Shown piece after piece: positions 16,148 through 24,908 of a stretch of DNA of 64,000 nucleotides. A model generated the notes under the pieces. The model did not search any database, had not been told where the DNA came from, and saw only the letters and a list, made by a program, of their open reading frames with translations. Where the stretch lies: assembly GCF_002261225.1 (NCBI RefSeq), contig NZ_NEVM01000001.1:992001-1056000 (forward strand), given 5' to 3'. The position numbers and the translations under genes are program-made. This DNA comes from Bordetella genomosp. 10. Lineage in GTDB: Bacteria > Pseudomonadota > Gammaproteobacteria > Burkholderiales > Burkholderiaceae_B. The first letter of the stretch is position 1. Each line of letters opens with the position of its first letter.

Positions 16148-17656
16148 TCAAGCGGATCCGGCGTGCTCGGCCTGGGCCATCAAGGCCTTGCGATCGACCT
16201 TGTTGGTCGGCGCCAGCGGCAGCGCGTCGACGAAGTAGACGCGGCGCGGGTGCTGGTAGGCCGGCGCATTCGCCAGCACGAAATCCTTGACCTGCCGTTC
16301 GCTCAGGTCCTTGCCGGGATGGCGCACGACGAAGGCGACCGGCTTCTGGCCTTTCATCTCGTCGCGCACCGGCACCACGCAAGTCTGCATGACCTCGGGG
16401 ATGCGGGAGATGACGTGTTCGACCTCGCCGGGATAGATGTTCTCGCCGCCGCAATTGAACATATCGTCCACGCGGCCGACGAAGTAGTAGCAGCCGCTGG
16501 CGTCGCGCCGGAATACGTCGCCGGATTTGTACCAGCGGTCCGGCGTCAGCACCTGCGCCGTCTTTTCCGGCAGGTTCAGATAGCCCAGCATGTTGGCGGG
16601 CGTGCGCATCCACAGCTCGCCTTCGTCATCCGGGCCGACATCCCGGCCCTGCGCGTCCACCAGGCGGACTTCGACGCCCGGCAATGGCCAGCCCAGTCCG
16701 CCGCCGGGAGGCAGCGGCCGGCCCTGGGTCGGACCGAAGACGATGGGGCCGGCTTCCGTGGTGCCGTAGCCGCCGGCCAGCGAGGCATTGGGAAAGGCCT
16801 GCCTGACCGCCTCGTAGAGGCTGGCGGAGGCCGCCGCCGAACCCATGCGGACGTAGTGGACCTTGCGGGTGTCGATGCGGGACAGCGCTTCCTTCTCCTT
16901 GACGACCATGGCCATCATGGTCGGCACCGAAGTCACCCAGGTGACGCCGTGGCGTCCTATGGCGTCGATGAACTGCAGCGTGTCGAACTGCGGCAGCAAC
17001 ACGATGGACGCATGGCCGGCCAGCGCGAACTTGACCGAGGCCAGGGCGTTCATGTGGAACAACGGGGCCGCCACGATGAAGCGTTCGCCCAGGAAGGTCG
17101 CGCGGGTCGCCAGCCGCGAACGCAGCGTCCAGAGCTGGCCTTCATGCGATAGCTGCACGCCCTTGGGGCGGCCGGTCGATCCCGAGGTGTAGAGAATCAT
17201 CGCGCATTCGTCCGCCGCGGGCACGACGGTGTCGAACGGACCTTCGTCGAGGAATTCCCGCCAGGCCGATTCGTCGTCCAGGCGCTGCGCGGCGATGCCC
17301 GGCGGCAACAACGCCTGGCGCGCCGCGTCGACGAAGACCAGGCGCGCCTCGCAGTCGTCCAGGATCAGTGCCAGCGTGTCGGCGGACACCTTGTAATTGA
17401 CCGGGACCGCCACCATGCCCGCGCGCATGATGCCCAGGTAGGCGATGACGTATTCCGCGCGGTTCAGGCTCATCAGGGCAATCCGCGCGCCGCGCGACAG
17501 CCCTTTGCGCAGCAGGCCGCGCGCGCAGGCGTCGGCCTGCCGGTCTATTTCCCCGTGCGTATAAATGCGCGGCGATGCGGCATCGACGCAATCGATGATG
17601 GCGATTTCGTCCGCCGGCTTCGCCGCGTCCGTCAGCTTGCCCAGATTGACCAACAT
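16148..17656 (-). CDS. AMP-forming acyl-CoA ligase
   Basis: Acid:CoA ligase of 502 residues. The P-loop YTSGSTGRPKG is at residues 156-166, GGYGTTEAGP near 285, WYKSGDVF near 385, VDDMFNCGGENIYPGEVE near 410, and the C-terminal lysine in TNKVDRKAL near 490. The set is complete, so an active adenylate-forming ligase is expected. It is the last gene of a minus-strand run (VOC protein, ADH/quinone reductase, thioesterase, ligase) with a 30-bp gap to the thioesterase gene. Thioesterase plus ligase in one operon is typical of aromatic or branched-acid catabolism; the substrate is unknown. Confidence 0.9.
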   Translation of the reverse strand: MLVNLGKLTDAAKPADEIAIIDCVDAASPRIYTHGEIDRQADACARGLLRKGLSRGARIALMSLNRAEYVIAYLGIMRAGMVAVPVNYKVSADTLALILDDCEARLVFVDAARQALLPPGIAAQRLDDESAWREFLDEGPFDTVVPAADECAMILYTSGSTGRPKGVQLSHEGQLWTLRSRLATRATFLGERFIVAAPLFHMNALASVKFALAGHASIVLLPQFDTLQFIDAIGRHGVTWVTSVPTMMAMVVKEKEALSRIDTRKVHYVRMGSAAASASLYEAVRQAFPNASLAGGYGTTEAGPIVFGPTQGRPLPPGGGLGWPLPGVEVRLVDAQGRDVGPDDEGELWMRTPANMLGYLNLPEKTAQVLTPDRWYKSGDVFRRDASGCYYFVGRVDDMFNCGGENIYPGEVEHVISRIPEVMQTCVVPVRDEMKGQKPVAFVVRHPGKDLSERQVKDFVLANAPAYQHPRRVYFVDALPLAPTNKVDRKALMAQAEHAGSA

Positions 17657-17686
17657 GCTTCCACCTTCTCTTGACGGTTACCCGTG

Positions 17687-18136
17687 TCACCCCGCGATGG
17701 GGACATAGGTGCCGCGGCCGATGGCGACCAGCTTGCCGTCGGCCGACATTACGTCGATATCCACCACCGCCGCGCTGCGGCCGGCCTTGCGCACCACCGC
17801 GACGGCTTCCACATGGGGCGCCATGGCGGGGCGCAGGTAGTCTACCCGCAAATTCATGGTCGGCACGCCGCCGCCCACCAGCATGCCGATGGCGAAATCG
17901 CCCACCACGTCGATCAGCGATGCGATTGCGCCGCCATGGAACTGGCCCGATCCCGCGGCGCCCCGTTCCAGGTTGTCGCTCATCGGCATGCGCACCGAAA
18001 AACGGGAGGCGCCGTGATCGATCTCCAGTATTTCCAGGTTCATCGCGCTGATGAAGCGGGAGCGCTTGAAAATCGCCTCGATGTCGGCGCGTTCGAGTTT
18101 CCCGGGCTCCGCCTTGGCGGTGTTCGTATTGCTCAT
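17687..18136 (-). CDS. PaaI-type hotdog thioesterase
   Basis: Hotdog-fold acyl-CoA thioesterase of 149 residues. The core block GQFHGGAIASLIDVVGDFAIG (shortened here; about residues 65-85) carries the HGG motif and the acidic residue used by PaaI/4HBT enzymes, and MNLRVDYLRPA follows. ATG at 18136 overlaps the stop of the upstream dehydrogenase (ATGA), so translation is coupled. Likely recycles CoA from acyl-CoA dead ends produced in the same pathway. Confidence 0.87.
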   Translation of the reverse strand: MSNTNTAKAEPGKLERADIEAIFKRSRFISAMNLEILEIDHGASRFSVRMPMSDNLERGAAGSGQFHGGAIASLIDVVGDFAIGMLVGGGVPTMNLRVDYLRPAMAPHVEAVAVVRKAGRSAAVVDIDVMSADGKLVAIGRGTYVPIAG

Positions 18137-19146
18137 GGTTTCACCATCACCTTGCCGAAGACCTGGCGGTCCTCGAGTTGCTTGAATGCCTCGTTGACTT
18201 CGGACAATCCGTAGACCTTGTCGATCACCGGCTTCAGCTTGCCCTGCCGCACCTGCTCCACCAGCGCCAGCAGTTCCTCGCGCTGCCAGCCGTTGGAGCC
18301 CAGGACCTGCAGTTCGTAGCTCCAGATGAAGCGCAGGTCTTCCTTGGGATCGTAGCCGGCGGTGGCGCCGCAGGTCAGGATGCGGCCGCCGCGGTGCAAG
18401 GTGCGCAGCGATTTCACCCAGGTATCGCCGCCGGTGAAGTTGACCACCACGTCCATGCCCTTGTCGGCGAAGCGGCGATGAGGCTTGCCGAAGTGCTCGA
18501 ACACCCACTTCATGAAGTCATGCTGCTTGTAATCCAGCAGATGGTCGGCGCCCAGCTCCTTCAGCCGCGCCAGTTTTTCCGGGGAGGACGCGGCGGCGAT
18601 GACTTCCGCGCCGGCCATCTTGGCCAGTTGCACGCAGCACGTGCCCACGCCGCCCGACGCCCCCAGCACCAGCACTTTTTCACCGGCGCGGATGCGGCCG
18701 ATGGTGAGCATCATGCGCCACGCGGTGCCATAGGCCACCGGCAGGGCGGCGGCTGTTTCGTAGCTGACGTCGTCGGGAAGCTTGACCAGGTGATGGTCGG
18801 GCACGGCGCAGAACTCGGCCAGGCCGCCGTGGCGCGCCTCGCCGATGACGCCGCCGAAGGTCTTGCGGTCGGAGGGGTCGATCATGACGCGGTCGCCCAC
18901 TTTCCAGCCGCCCTCGACGTCCGGGCCTACCTCGACGATTTCGCCGGCGAAGTCCAGGCCCATGATGATGGGCATGGGCACCGTGATGCCGGGCATGCCG
19001 TTGCGCGTGAAGACGTCATGGTAGTTCAGCGTGGCGGCGTGGACCTTGACGACGACCTCGCCGGCCTTCGCTTCGGGGTCCGGGAAGTCCTTCTCGTATT
19101 TGATGCTGCCGGGTCCGCCGTGTTCATGGATGACTGCTGCTCTCAT
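18133..19146 (-). CDS. Zinc-free alcohol dehydrogenase / quinone-oxidoreductase-like MDR
   Basis: Medium-chain dehydrogenase/reductase of 337 residues. The N-terminal GroES-like domain has LNYHDVFTRNGMPG and IMGLDFAGEIVEVG, where the usual zinc-ligating GHE is replaced by GLD, so it is probably the zinc-independent branch. The Rossmann motif VLGASGGVGTCCVQLAK is at about residues 150-166. GATAGYDPKEDLRFIW near 280 is typical of the subgroup. ATG at 19146 has AGAGGGA upstream. It probably reduces an enone or oxidises an alcohol in the pathway shared with the downstream thioesterase and ligase. Confidence 0.85.
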   Translation of the reverse strand: MRAAVIHEHGGPGSIKYEKDFPDPEAKAGEVVVKVHAATLNYHDVFTRNGMPGITVPMPIIMGLDFAGEIVEVGPDVEGGWKVGDRVMIDPSDRKTFGGVIGEARHGGLAEFCAVPDHHLVKLPDDVSYETAAALPVAYGTAWRMMLTIGRIRAGEKVLVLGASGGVGTCCVQLAKMAGAEVIAAASSPEKLARLKELGADHLLDYKQHDFMKWVFEHFGKPHRRFADKGMDVVVNFTGGDTWVKSLRTLHRGGRILTCGATAGYDPKEDLRFIWSYELQVLGSNGWQREELLALVEQVRQGKLKPVIDKVYGLSEVNEAFKQLEDRQVFGKVMVKP

Positions 19147-19187
19147 TGTCTGTAGTCCCTCTGGAATGATGCGTGGTGGTGCTTTAT

Positions 19188-20075
19188 TTATCTGGATTGA
19201 ATGAACTGGAGCGCGGCGTGGCTCGCCTGCGCGGGCGCAACCCACAGCGCGTCCTGGCTGCCGTCCAGCGTGCGCGCCGCATGGGTTTCGATCTCGCGTT
19301 CCGACAGCAGGGCCCGCAGGGCGGGCAGCGAGGCGACTTCGATGCAGGCCGCCGAAACGCGGTGGATGGGATCGTCCAGGACCGGGCAGGCATCGCGCAT
19401 GGCTTCCGGGCTCAGCACCCAGAAGACGCCGCGTCCCAACGCAAAGCGGTAGGCATCGCCATGCCGCGTGGGCGCGCCGAGCAACCGTTCGAAGCGGACC
19501 AGCGTGGCCGGCAGGTCGGCGGGGCAGAAGTAGATGGCGGCCAGGCCGGTGGCGCCGTTCGGATGCGACAGCAGATGCGGTTGCCACAGCACTTCGCGCG
19601 TGCCGTGTTCGATGACGATGAAGCGGGCTTCCGGGTACTGTTCCCCATCCAGGTAGATATTGCTGAAGCGCGCGCGCCGGATTTCGTCGTCGTGGGGACC
19701 GAAGGCCGCGTCGCGTTCCAGGCGGGCGGGCGCCGCCGCGGGAATCCGCCGGGCCAGGAGCGCGCGATGGGCTTCGTCGGCGGAGGCGCAATCCATGGCG
19801 ACGATGTGCAGTCCTTCGTAGCGCTCGATCATGAGCTTGGCCGTGCTGTGCAGGGAGGGATCGACCAGGCCCAGCAGCTCGAAATAACCGTGCTTGAACA
19901 TGGCGCAGTGATTGCCTGAACCCCAGGGCACGACCGGGCCGCCGGGCGTAATGCTGCCGGCATGCATGCTGCGGGACGACAGGCGGAAGCCCAGTTTCTC
20001 GAAGGCTGCCCGGGCCGCTTCCAGATCGCGGACGATCAGGCCGGCATGGTCCAGGTTCAGCGGCAATGACGGCAT
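19188..20075 (-). CDS. VOC-superfamily (glyoxalase-like) protein
   Basis: Protein of 295 residues with two vicinal-oxygen-chelate modules: NLDHAGLIVRDLEAARAAFE at the N-terminus and TGLAAIYFCPADLPATLVRF around residue 180. His/Glu positions such as the first-module His and FIVIEHGT could ligate metal. I chose ATG 20075, preceded by GGGGAA; ATG 20087 is possible. It is the first gene of the operon running to 16148. Such proteins act as dioxygenases, glyoxalases or binding proteins; the specific reaction is not readable. Confidence 0.78.
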   Translation of the reverse strand: MPSLPLNLDHAGLIVRDLEAARAAFEKLGFRLSSRSMHAGSITPGGPVVPWGSGNHCAMFKHGYFELLGLVDPSLHSTAKLMIERYEGLHIVAMDCASADEAHRALLARRIPAAAPARLERDAAFGPHDDEIRRARFSNIYLDGEQYPEARFIVIEHGTREVLWQPHLLSHPNGATGLAAIYFCPADLPATLVRFERLLGAPTRHGDAYRFALGRGVFWVLSPEAMRDACPVLDDPIHRVSAACIEVASLPALRALLSEREIETHAARTLDGSQDALWVAPAQASHAALQFIQSR

Positions 20076-20503
20076 TGCATTCCCCATGAAAGTGATTGTT
20101 TTCCGGTCCCGCGCGCCGGCCGGCGGGCATGCGGGCATGTGTTCCCGAGCCGATATAGTACGCGGGGCAGGTGGGAATTCCATACCATTAAGCCGCGGTA
20201 AATACGGCTATCGAGGTATTTTTTTCTAGAAGATAGGAATTAACGCTAATTCGCTGCCAAGTTTCGCGGCGTTTTTGGATGTTTTCTGTGCGGCGCCGGC
20301 GCCCGTGACCGCCAGGGGATGGCTTTGCTTGCGGGCCGTCGTGAGCGCCGCCTGTCCGGATCGTTCGGAAAACTTCCACCGGGACAGGGAGCAAATCGCG
20401 GGGCGGTCGGCCGGCGCGCCGGGCGGGCGGCGCTGGTCTTCTCATGTCCGCGGCGGGGGCGGACTCCTATCGTTCATGCGTCTGGCCTCGAATGGGAGAC
20501 GCA
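20076..20503. other. Divergent intergenic region
   Basis: 428 bp between the VOC operon and the large orphan gene. A short AT-rich stretch at about 20215-20260 (GGTATTTTTTTCTAG) is the likeliest promoter-bearing part. The remainder towards the orphan gene is GC-rich. No RNA gene, repeat or clear -35/-10 pair was found. Confidence 0.45.
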
Positions 20504-23500
20504 ATGATCGAAGGCGCAAACCGTTTTTGGGCGGCGGGTTCCGTCGCCGTCGAGGCGCCGGCCGGTCCGGCCGCGGCCCCGGCTTTCGTCGCCGCGCCGG
20601 GCACGCCGCCGCGCGCCGGCAAGGGCGGCGCATCGCGCTGGCGATGGTTGCCGGCCTTGCTCGGAGGGCGTCCCTGGGCCCTGCTTTTCGCGTTGTCGAA
20701 GAAGGTGGCGCGCGCGCGGCGGGGCGGGGATGCGGACGGCGGGACGGGTTATTGCAAGGCCGCCGCTGCGGCGCGGGCCGCTGCGGCGTTTCGCGCCTGG
20801 AAGGCCGAGGGGCCGCGGACGTTCGATACGCTCTACGGGAGCGACGGCTCGCTGCGCCGCGACGTCGTGACCGTGCTGTGGCAGCGTATCGAACAACTGC
20901 TGCCGGCGCCGCTGGATGCGCCGGGTCCCGTGGCCGCCGGCGCGGCGGTTGCGAAGAAAATGCCCGCAACCACGCCCGCGACCACGCCCGCGCCCGCAAC
21001 CGCGACTACGGCCGAGGCCATGACCCCGGTTCCCGATGACGGCGCCATGACCGCGGCGGAATTGCACGCCCTTGCCGGCAAGCTCAAGCGCGCCGAGGAC
21101 ATGCTGGGCACGCAGGACGGCGTCGCGCTGCGGGCAGTGAGAACGCTGCGCGAGCAGGTGCGGGGCGCGCGGGCCAGCCTGGGGCGGCCGCTGATGGTGG
21201 CGGCGGCCGCGCGGCAGGCGGATGCCTGTGCGCAGGCAGGCGCCGCCAGCGCCCGCCATCTGGGCATGGATATCTCCATTCCAGGCTTGCCCTTGAGCGC
21301 GACCGTGTCGCCCAGGATAGGCGCCACCTACGCAAGCGGCCTGGAGGTGGGCGACGACCTGGGGATAAACGAGAGCCGGACGTTCGAGGCGCGGCTCGGC
21401 GTCGTGGGACGTATCAAGGCCTTTTTCCTCAATCTGGATCTCGGCCTGGCCGGCCGGCACGCCCGGTCCGTGGGGCGCAGCTACCGCGATCGGGATCATC
21501 TGCTGGAGGCGCCGGACAGCAGGGCGTATCGGGCCGCGCGGCACGTCGCGGGGTTGGAGGATCTCGCGGATTCCATGGCGCATCCCTTGGCACATTCGCG
21601 TTCGCGTTGGGGCGTGCCGAAGGCGTTCTCCTTGCAGGACCTGGACCGACTGCGCCAGGCGGCCTGCGCCGACTACGATGCGTTCGCGAAAACGGCGGCG
21701 ATGCTCGGCGTCGTGGTGACGCGGCCGCAAGCCGAGGGCGCGCTTCATCCGCTGTCGGAAAACCACCGGACGGCTGTCGGCGCCGGTTCGCCATCGAGGA
21801 CGGTCACGACCGGCGTCAAGCTCACGGCGGGCGCCGGTTTCACGGCGGATATCGCGTCCGTCGCCGGCGGCACGGAAGCGGCGTTCGGGTCGCTGCACGC
21901 CCATGCGCGGGCCGAAGCAGGCGGAGCGAAATCGCGCACCGCCATCCGGACCTACGTGCCCGCATGGGAAGCCTTCGGGGCGCAGGAGGCGGAACGGGCG
22001 GGCGAGGACAACACGCGCCAGCGCCTGGCCCATCTGCGTGACGCCTTCCTGCCCACGCTGCGGGCATTGCATCGATCTCACGCCGGGCCGGCATGGGCCG
22101 AGGAAATAGACCCGGCAGTGAGCCGCGCAATGCCAAACGCGCTCCGAGCGTTCGATCTTCCTCGAATACTGGATGCCGTGACCATTTGGCGGCCCGGGGA
22201 GCCGCCGGTGTCCGCCGTCGACCTGAATTCCGCGCTCGACGCCCTGGCGCTGGAGCTCGATCTGTATTGCCTGTCCATGCGAGGCGCGCCGCACGACGAG
22301 CGCGCGCGTGAGCCTGCCCGCGCCATCGAACGGGCGTGGGGAATCCCCCCGGAGCAGGGCGCTTATGGCTATATGCGCGCGCTCGCCATCGCGGCCGCCT
22401 TGATCGGCCAGCACGCGCGGGAGACGCGGCAGCTCCCCCTGGCCGCCTACGAGGCGTTGACGGCGCGCCTGGCCGCGCCGGCCCTCCGTCACGATGGCGC
22501 GCTGATGAAACGCGTCACGGGTTTCGAGGACACCTTGCCGATCGAGACATGGAAAATCGAGATGGCGCTGGGCGCCGGCGTGGGCATGAGCGCGCCGGGC
22601 CGTCCCAAGCGCGAATCCTCCCTCGGGGAGGAGGTCGCGCAGCGACAGGAGGGCACACCAATCAGCGCGCCGGGCCGCTCCGAGCGCGAATCCTCCCTCG
22701 GGGAGGAGGTCGCGCAGCGACAGGAGGGCACAACCATGCCCGCGCCGGGCCGCCCCAAGGAGGGCCCATCAATCGGCCTGCCGCCGCTGGGCGCGGACGC
22801 CGACATCAGGGGCAGCATCCGGGGTTCGCGTGTCGCGCATTTCAATGCCTTGAAAGCGGGCGATTTCATCGACGTCGAGGTCAGCGTCGGCCTGTCCGCC
22901 CGACTGGGCCTGGGCGGGGCGATCGAACCCATCGTCGAACCCATCGCGGCCTGGGCGGGCGGCCAGTTGAGCGACGCCATGGGCGCCTTGGCCGAAGCCG
23001 GCCTGCCCGCCGGCATGGCCGGGAAATTGAAGGCGTCCATCGGCGACGCGCTGAAAGCGGTGTCGCCCTCGATCGGGGCGGGCGCCCACCTGGTCGTCGC
23101 CTTCAACTATTCCAAGCCGCTCGCCACGGCGCCGGGTCCCGGCGATGAGGACCATGCGTTCCGGCCAGGCGCCAGCGCCGCGCCCGGCTTCAACCTGGAG
23201 CACGTCCGCGTGCTCGCGCGCATCGACGGCGCGCAGAACACGGAGACCGTGCCCCTGACCACGATCATGGGCGAGCACGCCATCCGGTCGGTGCTGATGC
23301 GCCTGGACAATTGCTACAGGAAGGACGGCGACCCGGCCCGGGGCGAGCGCGAGGCAAGGGCGTACCTGGCCTCGCGGCCCGTCCGCCGGGACCTGCCCGC
23401 CATGTTCCTGAACCTGGGCAAGGACGACGGCGCCGCGATACGCCAGGTGCGCGCCTTCGTGCGCGTAGCCCTCGCGCAGCTCGCCGACGCCGGCGCCAGG

Positions 23501-23749
23501 CGCGCGCTGCGAGCATGCGAGGAAGATTTCTTCAACGCCATGCGAGCCTACGCCACGGCGGCCGCCGTGACCCCGGCGCCGTCCAGCGGCGACGCAGGAA
23601 TCGCGCATCCGCGCGCATCGTCCGAATACGCAACGGCCGAGCAGGCGCTCCTTGCGCTGGCGACCGCGCTGACAGGACCCGCCGGCATCTACCAGGGCAA
23701 GCGCATGGAATACGCAACGACGCTGGCCCGCCTGCGCACTGGCGCGTAG
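20504..23749 (+). CDS. Large orphan protein, possible secreted effector
   Basis: Unrecognised protein of 1081 residues. ATG at 20504 is chosen because GGGAGACGCA precedes it; in-frame ATGs at 20444 and 20492 would add up to 20 residues. There is no signal peptide or clear transmembrane helix. A Thr/Pro/Ala-rich linker (about residues 152-178) follows a basic N-terminal segment. Long stretches of alternating small/hydrophobic residues occur in three places (for example LTAGAGFTADIASVAGG and VEVSVGLSARLGLGGA), as in beta-strand-rich proteins. Residues 695-756 are encoded by an in-frame tandem REP-like repeat. Codon choice looks looser than in neighbours. A secreted toxin or effector is a guess from size and composition only. 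Confidence 0.7.
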   Translation: MIEGANRFWAAGSVAVEAPAGPAAAPAFVAAPGTPPRAGKGGASRWRWLPALLGGRPWALLFALSKKVARARRGGDADGGTGYCKAAAAARAAAAFRAWKAEGPRTFDTLYGSDGSLRRDVVTVLWQRIEQLLPAPLDAPGPVAAGAAVAKKMPATTPATTPAPATATTAEAMTPVPDDGAMTAAELHALAGKLKRAEDMLGTQDGVALRAVRTLREQVRGARASLGRPLMVAAAARQADACAQAGAASARHLGMDISIPGLPLSATVSPRIGATYASGLEVGDDLGINESRTFEARLGVVGRIKAFFLNLDLGLAGRHARSVGRSYRDRDHLLEAPDSRAYRAARHVAGLEDLADSMAHPLAHSRSRWGVPKAFSLQDLDRLRQAACADYDAFAKTAAMLGVVVTRPQAEGALHPLSENHRTAVGAGSPSRTVTTGVKLTAGAGFTADIASVAGGTEAAFGSLHAHARAEAGGAKSRTAIRTYVPAWEAFGAQEAERAGEDNTRQRLAHLRDAFLPTLRALHRSHAGPAWAEEIDPAVSRAMPNALRAFDLPRILDAVTIWRPGEPPVSAVDLNSALDALALELDLYCLSMRGAPHDERAREPARAIERAWGIPPEQGAYGYMRALAIAAALIGQHARETRQLPLAAYEALTARLAAPALRHDGALMKRVTGFEDTLPIETWKIEMALGAGVGMSAPGRPKRESSLGEEVAQRQEGTPISAPGRSERESSLGEEVAQRQEGTTMPAPGRPKEGPSIGLPPLGADADIRGSIRGSRVAHFNALKAGDFIDVEVSVGLSARLGLGGAIEPIVEPIAAWAGGQLSDAMGALAEAGLPAGMAGKLKASIGDALKAVSPSIGAGAHLVVAFNYSKPLATAPGPGDEDHAFRPGASAAPGFNLEHVRVLARIDGAQNTETVPLTTIMGEHAIRSVLMRLDNCYRKDGDPARGEREARAYLASRPVRRDLPAMFLNLGKDDGAAIRQVRAFVRVALAQLADAGARRALRACEEDFFNAMRAYATAAAVTPAPSSGDAGIAHPRASSEYATAEQALLALATALTGPAGIYQGKRMEYATTLARLRTGA
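22586..22771 (+). repeat. In-frame 75-bp tandem repeat of REP-like family
   Basis: Two full 75-bp units at 22586-22660 and 22661-22735 plus a partial third (22736 to about 22771) lie in frame inside the orphan gene. Each unit encodes 25 residues including ESSLGEEVAQRQEG. The unit shares the order CGCCGGGCCG, then CCCTCGGGG, then GCGCAGC with the intergenic REP-like units at 51632-51797, so the same mobile or amplifying element seems to have been captured in coding sequence. Confidence 0.85.
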
Positions 23750-23753
23750 ACCT

Positions 23754-24626
23754 TTACGCTTCCCGCGCCGCCCGCTTCCCCGGCCGCCGCGCCGTCCGCC
23801 GGGGCGCCACGCGGCGCGACATTTCGGAGTCCAGGATCAGGCGGCCGCGCAGCTTGCCGTTGAGCTGCTTCACGAGGCCCGAGGCCTCCTGCATGTGCGC
23901 GACCATCAGGGCGCGCACGGTCTCGACGTCGCGGGCGCGCGCCGCCGCGGTGATGCGGCGATGGAGCGCCGCGTTGGCGTCGCCGAAACGGCGCTGCGCG
24001 GGCAGCGGCGTGTCGTTCTCGAACACGGTCAACTGGCGCAGCATCTCGTTGATCAACTGGCAGGAAAAACGCAGGAAGCTGTTGGGATTGGCCTGCGCCA
24101 GGATGTCATGGAAGTTGAGATCCTCCTTGCGCTGCGCGATGACGTCGGCGGTATGGCCCGAGGACGGATCGCAGCACTCGATGCTGCGCTCCAGCGCCTC
24201 GAAATCCGCTTCCGTCAGGTGCGGCACCGCGCCCGCCGCCAGTTCCGGCTCCAGCAGCTTGCGCACCGTGTAGATGTCGTCGATGGTGACCTCCTTGAAG
24301 AAGAGGTAGTTCTGCATCAACTGGAAGGTGCGGTCCAGCGTGACCTCGACGATGCGGCCGCCCCCGGCCGGTCCGGTGCTGATGGTGACCAGCCCCTGCA
24401 CCTCCAGCGATTTCAGCGCCTCGCGCATGGTGCTCTTGCTGACCGAGAACATCTCCTGCAACTCGCTTTCGCGCGGCAGCTTGTCGCCCGGGCTCAGGTC
24501 GCGGTCGGTGATCAGGCGCTTGATTTCCTCGGCCACCAGGTCGGCGCGCTTGGGCCGCGCCGGCCGCGCGCGCGCGGTCGCGGCGATGGCGGCGGCGCCG
24601 ATGGTGCGTTCCGTGGTTCGAGCCAT
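23754..24626 (-). CDS. FadR-type GntR-family regulator
   Basis: Regulator of 290 residues. The GntR winged HTH covers about residues 27-100 (ESELQEMFSVSKSTMREALK, then LEVQGLVTISTGPAGGGR). The FCD effector domain follows, with DLNFHDILAQANPNSFL carrying a metal-ligand-type His. A basic, Arg-rich tail (RRVAPRRTARRPGKRAARE) is longer than usual. It is divergent from a LIV-type ABC operon whose promoter carries a perfect palindrome, so it most likely represses that operon in response to its substrate. It converges with the orphan gene over 4 bp. Confidence 0.9.
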   Translation of the reverse strand: MARTTERTIGAAAIAATARARPARPKRADLVAEEIKRLITDRDLSPGDKLPRESELQEMFSVSKSTMREALKSLEVQGLVTISTGPAGGGRIVEVTLDRTFQLMQNYLFFKEVTIDDIYTVRKLLEPELAAGAVPHLTEADFEALERSIECCDPSSGHTADVIAQRKEDLNFHDILAQANPNSFLRFSCQLINEMLRQLTVFENDTPLPAQRRFGDANAALHRRITAAARARDVETVRALMVAHMQEASGLVKQLNGKLRGRLILDSEMSRRVAPRRTARRPGKRAAREA

Positions 24627-24695
24627 GGGACTCCCCCGTTTCTTATCCGGATCGAAAGGACGCGGCGACCAGGGTTTAACCTGATACGCGCCCGG

Positions 24696-24723
24696 TTGAC
24701 GGCCAAAATGGCGCTTCTATATT
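24696..24723 (+). promoter_or_regulatory. Sigma70-type promoter of ABC transporter operon
   Basis: TTGACG at 24696-24701, a 16-bp spacer, and TATATT at 24718-24723 (5 of 6 to consensus). The start point is expected near 24730, leaving a leader of about 180 nt before the GTG at 24909. Confidence 0.6.
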
Positions 24724-24736
24724 ATCAATTCCGTCG

Positions 24737-24754
24737 TATTTATCATGATAAATA
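24737..24754. promoter_or_regulatory. Perfect 18-bp palindromic operator
   Basis: TATTTATCATGATAAATA is identical to its reverse complement. It lies a few bases after the predicted start point, an ideal place for repression by blocking transcription. The divergent FadR-type regulator at 23754 is the obvious binder, by inference. Confidence 0.75.
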
Positions 24755-24908
24755 GCGATGAATACGAAAACCCTTGCGCGCGGCGCCGGCCATGCCCGCG
24801 GCGCGCGCAGGCCTTGTCCGTGTGCGCGCCGCAACGTACGGCGCGCGCCCGTGCTTCCATGCAGCTTCGCCGCCGTCCACCGCGCCGGCGCCAGTCTAGG
24901 GGAATACC

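Noticed and set aside
20250..20267. Two TTCGC motifs upstream of the large orphan gene as a type III regulon PIP/hrpII box
   Set aside because: Spacing is 8 bp, not the 15-16 bp required, and the motifs are about 240 bp from the start codon.
22586..22771. Direct repeats as a CRISPR array
   Set aside because: There are only two and a half contiguous units without distinct spacers, no cas genes, and the units are coding.
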